A stretch of 64,000 bases of DNA from Ulota crispa (lineage: Eukaryota > Streptophyta > Bryopsida > Orthotrichales > Orthotrichaceae): NCBI GenBank assembly GCA_963920765.1, contig OY987245.1:1814727-1878726 (forward strand), read 5' to 3'. A program made the position numbers and the translations under genes. The notes beneath the pieces were generated by a model, which did not search any database, was not told where the DNA came from, and saw only the letters and a program-made list of their open reading frames with translations. Shown one piece after another: positions 27,130-39,717 of the stretch. Positions within the stretch are counted from its first letter, which is position 1. Each line of letters starts with the position of its first letter.

Positions 27130-27290
27130 GATATAAAATTTATATCTTCAATCTTAATCAAGCATATCAAAATTCAACCCCAAAAATTCAAAATCCAATT
27201 TTTGGTACATGACTTTGTAGAATAATCATGGTTTCACAAGAAAATTGATTGAAAAATATTGGTGATGAATTTTTGAGACTTAAATGCACA
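27130..27290 (+). repeat. Dispersed repeat shared with 9345-9490
   Basis: See the matching copy; same order of short conserved blocks including CAAGCATA, CAACCCCAAAAA and GATTGAAAAATA. Class unknown. Confidence 0.5.
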
Positions 27291-27635
27291 AATATTTTCC
27301 TTTCATACCCTAGTTCTTTGTCTACTTAATAAATCATTTAAATTGTAGATGAACACTTTAGCTTTGAAGGAACATAAAAAGAAGGAAATTTGATTTCAAA
27401 GGCTTGCATTTCCAAATCTAGTACTCTTGAACTAAGCGACTCTTGAGATTATGTTACACAAGTATATTGAGAATATACATGAATTGAAAAAATCAAACCA
27501 ATTGGACATGTATATCATGATGAAAATAATTATTTGTAAAAGTAGTATAGCATTTCTACAATTAATAAAAAAACTCAAGTTGGCGACCTGTCCATTCTTG
27601 AATTGAGAGGTAATTGAAAGGAAATTTGACAAAAA

Positions 27636-27680
27636 GTTTTATTGTAATTTAGCTCAACTTGAGCTAAATTACAATAAAAC
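27636..27680. repeat. Perfect 22-bp palindrome with 1-nt centre
   Basis: GTTTTATTGTAATTTAGCTC continues into AA, a single C at 27658, then the exact reverse complement. It could form a tight hairpin or cruciform. The flanks on both sides look like the end of a TTTCAAA/TTTGA arm, so it may be the core of a small fold-back element. Confidence 0.85.
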
Positions 27681-28242
27681 CTTTCAAAGGTGACTTAAAA
27701 TTAGAAAGTTTTAGGTCAATTCAGCTAATAACTCTACTTTTAATGAAAATTGCCAATTTAGGTCAAGATCAACATGGTTATTTTGAGAGGTGCCCAATCT
27801 CCCATTTTAATGAATATGGTGTTAAAGGTGAAAAACTGTTATCAAAAGCTCATGAGTCCAATTTGTGTGCTTGTTGCAACTCGCTTTGGAGTATGTTCCA
27901 TGGGTGTGTTGAGAGTGTGTGGGATTTTTTTTGAAACAACTAGACCTTCTTGTAACTGCCCAAATCGCCCAATTCGAAATGGAAATCATATGCTCTATTG
28001 TAACTTCTTGCCATTTTGTTTAGCAAGTTTGAAAGTTAGTGCACCCAAAAAATAATCCTTGTTAATAAGTTTAGTAAAAAGTTTAGTAAAAAAATTAATA
28101 GAATTCATGCCAATTTTTGTTCACAATTGTAAGTCCAAAATTTCAATGTTACCAAAAAAACGTCATTTGGTCCTTCAGGTGTTAGATGATCCAATACCGC
28201 CTTTTAAACTTCTCAAAATAAAAGCGACAACGACAAACAATT

Positions 28243-29157
28243 TTAACCCCTAAATGCCCAAGGAACCAGAATCTGGTGTCCAAATAATTTCAAAAAACTT
28301 TGAAACCTTGTTGAAGGCACAAATTATTTTTTTTGTGGTTTTTTTTTTTTTTCTTTGGAAAAATTGTGTGCTGAAATTAGCTTCATTGTTCAAATTTGAT
28401 TTCCTCCATATCTTATTCCATTTGTTTTTGGTGGAAGGTTAACTACAAGCATACATTTTCTATCATGAATAGTGTTGTGAATAGTGTCAGAGAGCCTACG
28501 AGAAGTTGCCACGTTGAAAAAACGGGCCTCAAGTTGAGCAAAAGGTGAAGATTTCTCTTAGGCACTCCCTTGGGCAATAAGGGCATTTTTTTTGAAATTT
28601 TGATATCTAACAAAATCTAAAAGTGCTTTTGGACTAATTTCACTTGGAATCTCTTTGTTATACTAATTAGAATCTATTCACCATTGAAAATTCTTTCATT
28701 CATAATGATTTCTAGTCAATAATTGAAGCTGAAAATTTTCTTTGTATTAGACGGTTGTGTTTTGATAGTTGCATTGTAGGCTCACTTGTGAAGTTGTGGT
28801 CATGGATTTGGAAGAGGGGCCATTGGTTTTGAGGTAACAACAATAAACACTAAAACATCCTAAGTGGTTGTTTCCCAATTTTGTATCCAAAAGTCACCAA
28901 TTTACATTAGAAGTTTCGAGCAGCTCCAAAAAAAGCAAAATATTCCATACTCATCATCATTCATTCACAAATATCTTGAAATCTGAGCGACCATTTTGGA
29001 TTCTTTTTGGGTAGTACCATCTAGAAACCTTGAAGTTCAAGATTCAACGGTTACAATTTTGTTTTGATGTTTAATAATGATCTTACAAGGACATTTCAAA
29101 AACTTCAAAACTACCTTCTGAAAACAAGAAAAACCCCTTTGGGCATTTAGGGGTTAA
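28243..29157. mobile_element. piggyBac-like non-autonomous element (family P2)
   Basis: 915 bp bounded by TTAA on both sides (28243-28246, 29154-29157). Termini CCCCTAAATGCCCAA and TTGGGCATTTAGGGG are perfect inverted repeats of 15 bp. No transposase; the interior is AT-rich. Intact TTAA duplication plus a CCC-starting terminus is the piggyBac signature. Confidence 0.75.
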
Positions 29158-29273
29158 GCAATTATAGTTTTGCTTTTAACATTGAACACTATCAGCTATT
29201 ATAACTTTTAATCTTTCCTATCAAATTTTGACCATCAAGCAAAATTCAGAACTCAATGCCATATTAACCCTTT

Positions 29274-30198
29274 AGTGCCCCTCAACCATGGGGGGGCACT
29301 TCAAATTTTCACTATACGGTCTGCAAAACACATTCAAGTACAAAATCTCTGTTTCTAAAATCTGATTGGATTGGACATATCAAAGTTATAAACTTTGGCA
29401 ACATAAATAAATAAATAAAAAAGTTTGATCTATTGGAACATTTCCACGAAAGGATTGTGAGAAGCTTGATGATCCAAAAAAACTTGTTGTGCAAAAACAT
29501 GAGACACTCTAACTAATTAGTGTCAATCATGCAAATGAAACTTTTGATAGTGGTGAAAATTGTACAGGCTATTGCCCCATTTTAGGTTACTGCACTTCTA
29601 AAAAAATACAAAATTTGAGCCAATCTATGCATTTCATGGCATGATTTGTGAAATTGGGCATTGGAAGAATACAAACGTGGCCACACATATATGGTTGAAT
29701 ACAACATGCATGGAACATTTTTCCACAAAATCAAATTGGTCAGTATCATTTACATTGGCTGTCATTTGAGGTACAAGGTCCCACATTTAGCATTGCAAAC
29801 CTTTGGAGCCTAAGATTTCATGGAATATGCAATGCTGTAGTTGAAATATGCGACAAGTATAATTTTTGAATAAACCATGCATCTTTTGCACAACTACTAG
29901 AGAGTTAGCACTGGATACTTTGGGTGCAATATGTGGGCTTTGGGGCCACGTCATGGTTGCATTGAATTAATATTTCATTCATTACACCCGTATGAGATTC
30001 CCAGCTTCATATGTAAAACATGCATAGCTACCATGTTTCTTTATGGCTTGCTTTGAAATTTGTTCCAATAGGAGCACAAATTAAACCCCCAACTCCATTG
30101 CGTTATGTGTTTTTGCAAATTAAATTAAACAAATATAACAAGAACCACAAAGTACCAAAATCAACCCAAAAGTGGTCAACCATGCACTAAAGGGTTAA
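29274..30198. mobile_element. piggyBac-like non-autonomous element (family P3)
   Basis: 925 bp bounded by TTAA (29274-29277, 30195-30198). Termini CCCTTTAGTGC and GCACTAAAGGG; subterminal CAACCATGG / GGTCAACCATGC are also related. No coding capacity. It lies only 116 bp from the P2 element, with different termini. Confidence 0.75.
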
Positions 30199-30199
30199 A

Positions 30200-30980
30200 A
30201 GATGTAAGTATTCTTCATACAAAAACTTGTTTGTTCTGTGGATATTTATTTTTTCAAAATTTTCAGTGAAGTTTTTTATTTTTTGGTTAGTTAATTATAA
30301 TTTGTCAACAAAATTGTATAGACTAATACATATTATTATGTTACGTAGAACTTAAGCTGATGAGTTTTTTTATCCATGTCTTTTGAATTAAATTCAAGCA
30401 AAAATAGTGATAACAAAACATGATGAAAAACATTCTTTATTGTGTTCTTTGTAGTTTCAGCAAAGAAAGATTGCAATCACAGTAGCTCTTTGATCATTTA
30501 GAATTTTGGTATAAATAAAATTCTAAGGAAATAAACTAATTTTCTGTCATCTTAAATTAGTTTATCTTGAAGCTAGCAAGTAACAACTGGGTATCCGTAT
30601 TTTAAAAGCCACAATGGTGTTAGGAATAAAAAGTTTCATATCCATAGGAAAATTCTGGTTTCCTGTGGACCTCAAAATTGTATTTCTTAAGTGCAATTGT
30701 TTAACTGTGAAACATCATTTGTTAAAAAATCTCATTTAAATGATTGACTCAATCAATAACTTTGTAAAAAATGGCCTTTCTCATTCCCCTATATTATCCT
30801 GAACTTTTATCTTTATTGAGCATATCCTTTTCAAAAGTGTTTGTAGTAGCTCATCTGATGTTGAGAATCAAAGGAATGTGGACATTTTGATAAAAAAAAC
30901 TGAAAGGTTCAAATCCCCATAATTTTAAGAGCAACAAAGCCATAATCACATGGAACAAATTATTTTCAATTCCCATCAGT
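30200..30980. other. AT-rich intergenic DNA
   Basis: No gene or bounded repeat recognised. Confidence 0.4.
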
Positions 30981-30986
30981 GAATAA

Positions 30987-31230
30987 AACACCATATTAGG
31001 TAAATTGGGAAAAAGGGTGTCCCACTTTGTTACTCCCCCAAACCCAAAAAACTAGATTCAAAGTATTAGATTCAATTTGAGCCACTAAAATTTTTTCCCT
31101 CTCAAATCCCTTCTCTTAGGTGAAGACACGTGTGCGGTGGAGCTCAGATTGAGGAGATCACCTCAAACTTTGAAAGCAACTCTGAAAGTCCCAAATTATA
31201 CCTTTTTCCCAATTTTTCTAATATGGTGTT
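30987..31230. mobile_element. MITE family M4 (4-bp TSD), copy 3
   Basis: 244 bp, flanked by ATAA at 30983-30986 and 31231-31234. Termini AACACCATATTAG and CTAATATGGTGTT. Interior is the reverse of copies 1 and 2 (TTTTTTCCCTCTCAAAT, TCTTAGGTGA). Confidence 0.85.
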
Positions 31231-31234
31231 ATAA

Positions 31235-32397
31235 TCTTTTAGTTTCTTTTTTTTGGCACTTAAGAGTGTTACAGCATAAAAGTAAATGTCAAATAATGCT
31301 TCGTAACATTATTTAGCAGTAGAAGGAAGGTGCCTTTTTGGATTCATTCAAAAAGGAAGTAATCAATTAAAATAAGACATGCACTCCCTAAAACGGAGGA
31401 AATTACAAAGACTACTGATGAAGGTGCCTTACATTAGGATGTCCATGATGTCAGTGTTTCACTGCACAATGACCATACAAACCAAAAGCAATAAATAGGC
31501 TCATATTAGAAGAAAACTGAGCTCAAGAGAGGGCTCCCAATCTTGACACAATATCAAATTTATTGAGGTAGGAGAAGTATAGGTAAGGTACTGACACAAG
31601 GGTTTTTACCTTGTGTGCAGTACTCAAATGGATCATGCTACATGACAAAAGGATTTGATGATGCAAAGTAATATTATAACATGACAATCACTAATGTAAG
31701 GACCTCTAGTGGGACACAAGAATAAACTACACTTAGAATTCCCAATCAAACAAGAACTCTCATCAAATGAAAAGAATATAATATTGTAAAAAGAAAATAT
31801 ATACTTTCTGAAATTGTGTCCTAATTGACATGTCCAAATTGACTAAATGTGTCCAAAATGACAAAAAGTGTCACATTGAACAATTTTTGTAGGTTTAGCC
31901 ATGTTGATTTGAACATATTTTTGTCATTTTGGATAGTTTCCCTTGTAGTATATCCTCATGAAGTACTACGTCATAAGTTGCAAGCAGGTATAGGGTATTA
32001 GTCTCTTTTGATTTGAAAAAGAACATTACATTTAAATGCTTGTGACCCCTCTAATCACTTCCCTTGAGGGCCTTCTCTTAAGCTCATATTTCCATGATTA
32101 GTAATCATATGTAAGTATGGGCATACAACTTACAAATTAAGTTTAGACTTTGTCCCATTGAAAAAACCTTACACAACAATTATTTACATATATGTATTGT
32201 TATAAATAATAGAACACAACCCTTTTTTATATATAAAAATACAACCAAGAATAGAATACACAATCAAGAATAGAGATTGGCTAAGAGAGAGTGTCATGGT
32301 GCAACTTCCAATGACATGTTTGTCCTTTTTACAAGGCAAAAAGGGGTACATGCATAAAGTGGAGAGATGAGGGGTACATACATAAAGTGGTTTAAAC
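31235..32397. other. Intergenic DNA, no gene seen
   Basis: Contains a small inverted pair TCCAAAATGACAAAAA near 31853 and TTTTTGTCATTTTGGA near 31932 that could fold; otherwise AT-rich with no bounded feature. Confidence 0.4.
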
Positions 32398-32401
32398 TAA
32401 G

Positions 32402-32832
32402 AGCATCATCAATGTGTACACTCAAAAAGAGACACGCATGCATATTTCTTGGTGGGGGCCACTTTAGCGAGAGGTTTAGGGAATTCTAGGGCTCCAGCAG
32501 TGCCACTAGAACGGGAATGCCAAACCTAACCCCGTTAGAACCACCTCTTGGAGCAACATATTGTCTCTTTTTCCCATGCCCTTGCTTGTTTCCCAATGCG
32601 CATTGCGTTTGCTGATGGAGTGACACGTTGCTTGTGATAGCTTGCAATTTCTTGGTAACAACTTGCAAGTACTTACATTCTTCTACTATCGTGCTTGAAT
32701 CTACAATGGGGGTTGCGTCAAGGTTGGGAGGACTCGGCTTGTGAAAAGAACAACATACTTAAGGGGTGGGGAGCGACGTAGGACTAGTTACTTTTAAGTC
32801 CCATTTGTAGCATGCACATTGATAATGCTCTA
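32402..32832. mobile_element. Harbinger/Tourist-like MITE
   Basis: About 431 bp. Termini GAGCATCATCAATGTG and CACATTGATAATGCTC, flanked by TAA on both sides. A 3-bp TAA/TTA duplication and GAGCAT termini suit the PIF/Harbinger group. The interior is GC-richer than the flanks and has no transposase. Confidence 0.7.
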
Positions 32833-32938
32833 AGGCTTTACTTTGAATCAAATTAGTGGCATTTGTAAGTTAACTAATCACTGACGGCTTAAATTTTTTA
32901 ATTGGTCACACTTTGTAATAAGATTGCTACCCCTTTTA

Positions 32939-32970
32939 TTTATATTTATATATATATATATATATATAAA
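32939..32970. repeat. TA microsatellite
   Basis: A run of TA dinucleotides preceded by TTTATATTTATA. Confidence 0.9.
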
Positions 32971-34400
32971 AGAGATTATGGGATTACAAAATCCAAATCT
33001 ATATTCAATGTAGAATTGTAAGCATGATTTAAAGTGTCAAATTTTTAGAATTTCACATTTGTTTATATAGGAACAACGATACATAGCTTTAGGTTCAAAA
33101 TTAGGGAACCAATAGGGGAAGAATGAAGAAATGATATCCAAAGAAATTATTAAAGTACTTTCAAAATGTTTTTCCATCGATTGACCATGTCTTTCAATGG
33201 AAAATGACACGATGATGAGGTGGCAATCCCTTTGCGAAGTATTGTAATAAGTAAATGAGAAAAACTTAAAACCTATTGTGGTCGAGATTGTGGTAACGTG
33301 TGACTAGGCTTGGGCGCATGATGTCTTGGTCACATGATGTCACTTTCACTTTCCCTCTTCACCTATTTGTTAGAAATTCAAACTTTGACCAACCACACAA
33401 AATGTTATACCGCTCCCATTATTGAGGGTTAGTCCTTTTGCCTTGAAGCATAAGACAGAAGTACCTATTTGTGGAAATTTCAAAAGCGAATAAGCACAGA
33501 ATACTCAAACCCTCTTTCTTTTACAAAGGGGCATTCTTTTTGCGGTGGAGAATAATATAAGGTAGGAATACCATAAACCGTTACCCACCTTTTATGAAGA
33601 GAAGTATATTGTTCTGAAACCAACAATAGTTGGTATTGAAAAAGATTCTAAAAAGATGCTATTTTGTGGCATTTAATTGATTCACACACTTGTTTCAGAA
33701 CAAGGTTCTATAGGTAACCGTTTCAAGTACACCTACAAAACAAGAATAGGGTCCCAATGAAAAATACACATTTGTATTGCATAAAATATTCATTCTTGAG
33801 TTAATTTTTTTTTTTTTGCATTCTTCCCTATCCTTGTTTTTTTTTTTGCACAGATCGAGCTTGATTTCTAAAGAAATTCCTCATATAATATTGAGGCTAA
33901 GTGGCTTATTCTAACTATTTATGGTATTTCTACCTTCATACTGGGGCCTAGGGTTAGTGTTTGGGGAGGTTCTTTTAAAAACTAAGTACATTTCCTAGTC
34001 TTATCTGGTCCACTTGGTTTTTTTTTAATATAAATCAGTCATGGCCTAAACATGTATTTTTTGGTCAGCCAATAACCTTTGTTTTTTTTCACTTGGTTGA
34101 TTTCCTAAGTTTAGGAAAATAGTTCGGTTGAAATCTGAAGTTCAACGTATTATATCGGATTTTTTTTTTCTTACAAATGCTGTAGACAAATCAATCTTTT
34201 GCTTACCATGTGCATGGCATAGCAAAGCAAGACAATGATTAAGACATCAAAAACATGTCAAGTTACCCCCAACCAATGCAAACTTTTTTATACTTTAAAA
34301 GGATTTATTGTTGACTTTTGTTACTTAAACATCTTTGGCTGGATTTGAAATAGGTCAAGTCCCACCATCTTGGGATTGAACACCACGTTTCCTCTAAGGA
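32971..34400. other. Intergenic AT-rich DNA
   Basis: No gene, RNA or bounded mobile element could be supported. Several poly-T runs occur between 33800 and 34170. Confidence 0.4.
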
Positions 34401-34408
34401 TTCGTGCA

Positions 34409-34592
34409 CCAAGTGCACCTCTTATCCCATTAACCATCAAGTGCACCGTTTATCCCATTAACCATCAAGTGCACCGTTTATCCCATTAACCATCACCCAC
34501 TCACCCTCTCATTTACTCACTCACTCATCCACTCACTTGCTCACCCACTCACTTGCTCACCCACTCACCCACATGACCACCTCACCCATGTT
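34409..34592. repeat. 28-bp tandem repeat followed by CACTCACC-rich minisatellite
   Basis: About three copies of a 28-bp unit beginning AAGTGCACCGTTTATCCCAT (first copy has CTC for CGT) are followed by roughly 95 bases of degenerate CACTCACC/CACTTGCT repeats. Strongly pyrimidine-biased on this strand. Confidence 0.85.
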
Positions 34593-35093
34593 TCTTGTTT
34601 TTAGAAATTTTGAACTTTTAACACCTTGTAATTGCTTGTGAAATAAAAAAACATTTGATTTTTGTTTAAAAGATCAAAAAATTTCTTTATCATGGTTCTG
34701 TTCATAGGTTGATTTCCCATAGTTTCAAATTCATTTGGCCCATTTCCTCATTTACAAGTGCACATTCGACTAAATTTCCTAGAGATGAAATTGTAACTTG
34801 ACTGAATTCCTAAAGCTATGTTTGTATGGTCATAAGCAAATCCACCAACTTTCATTTTTTTTGGCAATCCTCAAAAAAAGTCGGCTGATTGTAATTAAAA
34901 CTCGGTTCTCCCCGGACACTCCCTGGAGTGAGCAGATCTTGACAAGGGACACTATTTAAGTGTGAAAAATTTAATGTTGACGTGGATGGGTGCATTAACG
35001 CAGCATTTCTACAGTGCCATCAATGGTCATAACATTCAGTAGCTTGAAGAGAGGCCTTTCCCTCTCTTCAAGTATCATCCACAAACTTCATTT

Positions 35094-35130
35094 TTATTAT
35101 TATTATTATTATTATATATATATTTTTAAT
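35094..35130. repeat. ATT/TA microsatellite
   Basis: Eight or so ATT units lead into a short TA run. Confidence 0.85.
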
Positions 35131-36352
35131 TATAATTTCTGACACATCTGGCCCCCTCAACGTGTGTGCATTGAACTAAGTCTCCCTTGCACAAACTCTA
35201 ACAAATTCAACCAAGTGTCCTCATAGCTAAAAAAAGGTGTGACAAATTCCACACCATTCTCTTGCCTTTACTAGTGCTACTGAATGTTACGTGTCGCATG
35301 ATTTATTAGTCCGGCTTTTTGGCTCCATTTCCAAAACCATCCCTTCATTTCTGCCATTTTCCTTTACTCTACTTTGATATAACCTGATATGTACCCGTGG
35401 TAGGGATGGACCAATGCACGGGTGCCACGTAGTACTTTAATTAATTCAGACAGTCGTTGCAAAAGCTGACGTGCGTGATTTTATTGTGATCCCAATTTGG
35501 CAAACTGTCAAATATTCAATCTCTGCATTGCAAGGTTTGGGGAGAACCGGCAGTTAGTGCAGTGGCAGCCGGTTGAAATTGCAAAAAATCCACTTGAAAT
35601 TTGAAATTATTAGCTAAAAATTTGGTCCATTTTTCAAAAGAATCTAAATGTAGTACTTTTACAATAAAAATTTAGAAATTTTACAGAAAATAACCAATCT
35701 ATATCAGTGAATATCTGGTTGAAATTGGACACTGCAGGATTTCAACTGATGAAGCTAAAATTTCTCCCCAAACCCTGCTTCGGAGTTAGTTTTTTGGACT
35801 ATGTTATATGATGCAGCATCGGCGGACCCATTAAGAGAAAAACAACTAAAAATAAAATTTTGAAGAAAGATTATGGTATAGCAGTTTGAAGTCGGTTTCA
35901 TATGAGATACACAAGTGGGTTTTTTTCTCGATAATACTTGGGAAAAGTGTAGATCTAGGTTTCGTACACTTATATTAGTTTTAGTCATTTTTACCTTGAA
36001 AATGTCAAAACTTGTGGCCATGTAGTCAAACTTCAAAATCTTTTTTCTACATAATTTGTTTTGTCTACGTGTATACATGAAGTTTTTCTTAATTCCATTT
36101 TTTAATGTTTGTAAGACATAACCAAACATGTTTGATTATGGAATTATAGGGGTTTTTTTTGTATTGTATATGGATGTTGTAGAAAACGTAGTAGATACAC
36201 GTAAATAGAAGTGGTTGTTAATTGAAAAGTTTGGAAAATAGTTTTTAGGTGAAGAAAAGGAAAATCTTGCAACTACTGATCAATGTGAATCCACGTCAGA
36301 AACACACATGGATATTAAGAATTCCCATAATTGGATTAGGAGTATTGCTAAG
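35131..36352. other. Intergenic DNA
   Basis: The longest frame (35755-36129 minus, 124 aa) has no recognisable domain, no splice context and the composition of the surrounding DNA; not called as a gene. Confidence 0.4.
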
Positions 36353-37268
36353 TTAACCCTTTAAGGACCACGCGACCATACTTTGGTCGCTGGGAGTGGT
36401 TTTTGGCCTGTAGGTTGAAATTGCTCAATAATTTGGAATTTGGTCTTGAAGTACGCATGTGATCGCAAGAATTTTGCATCCATTTAAAAAAATAACATTG
36501 CAATTGGGTATGTGAGTTGATAAATAATGGTGTTTATACGGCATGGCTTCAAAATATGTATCCAACTTTTGTCAAAGATGGATCAAAGCAACAACACAAT
36601 ACATCAAGTTTGCAAGAAGAATGTCAAATTTCAATTGCACAATTCTAAAAAAATTCAAATTGCTTAAGAAATATGCTTGTATTGTTTTCATATACGGTAG
36701 TAGTATAATTGTAGTATTTGAAGATCTACTGAAATGGTGTTGTTGTTTTGGCTTTAAAATTTGTCATCCAACATTTAAGGCCAATTCTTGATTGTTTTCA
36801 CCAATTGGATTTTCCAGAATAACTTATCAAATTTCTTGTAGAACCGTTTTAGGGTAGCAAAGAAAATGGGTTTTTTGACCCTTTTTGTCCAGTAAGCTAC
36901 ACCTTATGATTGTTATTTTTATCTATTTTGTGTGAAACTAGTCTTGTTGGAAAGGTGGGAAACCTTGCTTTCTAGAAATGTAAGGCTCTTCTCAATCAAA
37001 GCTTGCATGAAAAGTTAACATTCAAAACTAAACAAGAATGAAACACAATAGATTTTCCGCATACGGCTCATTCAATCATTATAATATTTCACCTCCAACA
37101 GTAAATCTAGCTGAAATTTTGTTACTTTACAATAAACAAGGTGTACTTCCCATTTGTACAATTGGATTATTGAAAATGGGTCCATATTTGAGTCAATTCC
37201 AAATCTAAGCTTAGAGCCCCTGTTTTCAGTGGATTCTGTGAAAACGGGTGTGGTCGTTGAACGGTTAA
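36353..37268. mobile_element. piggyBac-like non-autonomous element (family P4)
   Basis: 916 bp between TTAA at 36353-36356 and TTAA at 37265-37268. Left terminus CCCTTTAAGGACCACGCGACC; the right, reversed, reads CCGTTCAACGACCACACCC, so about 15 of 19 bases agree. A short internal hairpin, GCGACCATACTTTGGTCGC, lies at the left end. No transposase. Confidence 0.75.
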
Positions 37269-38484
37269 GTGAGCACTGTGATATGTCTTAACTCAATGTC
37301 AATTCCCAACTTTGTTAGGCTACAATGGGGTAAAAAGAAATAAAGGAAGGATGATTGATTGGTTTATATGCAAAACTTTTCGGGAATAGTCTCCCAAGCT
37401 GGGTTTCCATTTTCTTCGAAGAATTTTTTACTTTGTGGATGTCAAATCTTTTAAAAGTGTTTTGTCATTGAAGCATTTCTGCTTGAATATACACTTCGGA
37501 CACGTACGTTGTGAAACTATGAATCTCATTCTTAGCCTATTCACCAATTAGACTCTAAAAATTTGGTCACACTTGAGACTTTGGAGCTTTGGAACAAAGT
37601 ATGTCCTTTAGTAGAATGAACTCAAAATGAATCGAAAAAGGAAGAAAGCCAAAGAGTTTTGGATAACGTGAGTGAACTTATTTTCACATTACAATAAGGG
37701 CCGCTTCATGCTATGGTCAACTAAGTCAAGAGGTTGTGGGATTGAGTGGCCAAACTTTGTTGAGAGGTCAAAAAAATGTGCTGAAAATTGGAAATAAAAT
37801 ATTGTTTTGACACTTTCGGTTGCCCTTAGTGTGAAGTTTCCAAAGGCCAAGTCCAAAGGCCAAACTCTTGGCAATGAACTTCCACGGCCTCTCGACATAA
37901 ATGGTCATAGAGTGAAGTCTCCAAAGGCCAAGCCCAAAGTCCAAAGTCATAACATTTATCAGACCTCCAAATCTAACATCCAAGGATCTTATAAGCTTCC
38001 CAATTATTTAATGAAAAAAAATTGGCGGTTTCTCCACCATAGTTTGAGTCTCCATTTTTGCTTGACCCAAACTTTTCTAGAGAGACCATTGTTTTGGATG
38101 AAAAAATGATGTCATGGAGGGTGAGGGACTTTGATCTTTGACCTTTAGTGAGAAGGATCAAGAGACCAAACTCTTGGTTTCTTACAATTTGATTGGTAAA
38201 AATTCATAGCCTCTCAAACTTTGACCATAATGTGAAGAGGCCCTAAAAATGAGCCTTCAAATGGATCTATAAAAAATCCGCTAATTAGTTGCATCAGAAC
38301 TTGGCTTGGCAAACAGATTACCGTTTTAGTAAAGTTTTGTCATTTTATTATTTAGAAACATAATCAAATGTTGGAAAACAACTTTATAAGTGCTTTTATA
38401 AATACTTTTAGCATAACAGTACCTTTGAATATACAAAATGAGATGTTTGACCATTTTGTGCTTTTTTCTTCCCACAATGAATAT
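37269..38484. other. Intergenic DNA with short local duplications
   Basis: The motif TCCAAAGGCCAAG(T/C)CCAAAG is repeated at about 37848 and 37918. No gene supported. Confidence 0.4.
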
Positions 38485-38486
38485 TA

Positions 38487-39070
38487 CTCCCTCTGTCCCA
38501 TTATTAAGTTCCAAAAAACTTCTCCAAGACGGATTAACTGTATTTTTAGTCATTATGCTAGTGACAAATGCATTCTAGAATCAATATACCACCTACCAAA
38601 TATTTGCAAAATCTCAAGTTTTTATGTTGATGTTTAAACACCCAAATTTCATGTAAAAAGTACCATATTTGTGCATAGTTTGTGAAGGCTACCGGCTCCT
38701 CATTATTTTAGTCTTTGTACTAACGACACATGCATTCTAGAATCAATATACCATCTACCAAATATGTGTAAAAGCTCTAGTTTTGAAGTTGCAATTTGAA
38801 CATCCAAATTCCATGCAAAAAGTACCATATGTGTACATGTTGCTAGCTCCTCATTATTAATGATTTAAAGATTAGTAGCAACAATGGTACCTCATATGGG
38901 CAAGGCCAAGCTTGTTAGGAGAGGAATGCTCTTTAATTGCTTAACTTGCCCCCATGAGATCAATGGACATGTGACAAACACTTTCTCAACAATCAAAATT
39001 AGCAAAAGGGAACTTTTTAGTGGGACAAGAACTATGCCTAATTTGGAGCTTTATATTGGGACAGAGGGAG
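38487..39070. mobile_element. Tc1/mariner-type MITE, copy 2, with internal direct repeat
   Basis: 584 bp flanked by TA. Termini CTCCCTCTGTCCCA and TGGGACAGAGGGAG. Inside, a block of about 150 bp occurs twice (from about 38560 and about 38722), sharing GCATTCTAGAATCAATATACC and AAAAAGTACCATAT. Its interior matches, inverted, the element at 45772-47624. Confidence 0.85.
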
Positions 39071-39072
39071 TA

Positions 39073-39396
39073 AGCAATAAGATGCAGAATTTGCAAGATG
39101 AAGTAATGCACGTAAATTTTCAAACTACAAAAACAAAGCTAAGGCTATAAAAGATGCACATTGTTAAACTTCAAGAGACCAAAGAATGGGTTGTCAAGAT
39201 TGAGGATCTTCTAAGCCTTAATTCATGTATACACTTTAGAAAGTTTTGTCAAAACCTTGCAATTAATCATGTAAAAGATTATGCCAAACTTACAATCCAT
39301 GATATCATGTATCAAAACGCATGTTAATGAATATGTATGTGTATGCATCAATTATTGAACATCATTCTTGATTCTTTAATCATGCCTTTGATTAAT
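39073..39396. other. Short intergenic spacer
   Basis: Nothing recognised apart from TGATTAAT at its right edge, the target duplication of the next element. Confidence 0.4.
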
Positions 39397-39709
39397 AGGA
39401 AAATTTCATGGATACCTTTGAAGTTTGTAATCTTTACATAGTTATCCTAGCTTTTTCAGAAATTACATAAATATCCTTGGACCATAATTTTCAGACGTTT
39501 GTTTTGCTGTATATGTCACTTTCCTTCTTCCTTTGTGCACACATTGCTTCTTTTTTGTTTCATTACATTCCATTTTTCAACATTGGTCATGGAAGTACAA
39601 GCAGAACAAATAAATACTTAAAATTTATGATCCAAGGATATTTTTCTGAAAAATCAGGGGTATCTATGTAAATATTGCAAACTCCAGGGGTATGTTTGAA
39701 AATTTTCCT
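39397..39709. mobile_element. Palindromic Mutator-like MITE, copy 2
   Basis: 313 bp, termini AGGAAAATTTCATGGATACC and the diverged reverse complement, flanked by TGATTAAT (39389-39396, 39710-39717). Same family as 15325-15643 and 48573-48959, with a more diverged centre. Confidence 0.8.
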
Positions 39710-39717
39710 TGATTAAT

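Noticed and set aside
35755-36129. 124-codon minus-strand open frame
   Set aside because: No recognisable motif or codon bias; lies in AT-rich intergenic DNA.
37807-37985. Overlapping open frames on both strands with repeated AKSKGQ/PKAKP-like words
   Set aside because: Caused by short local duplications (TCCAAAGGCCAAG); not a protein-coding signal.
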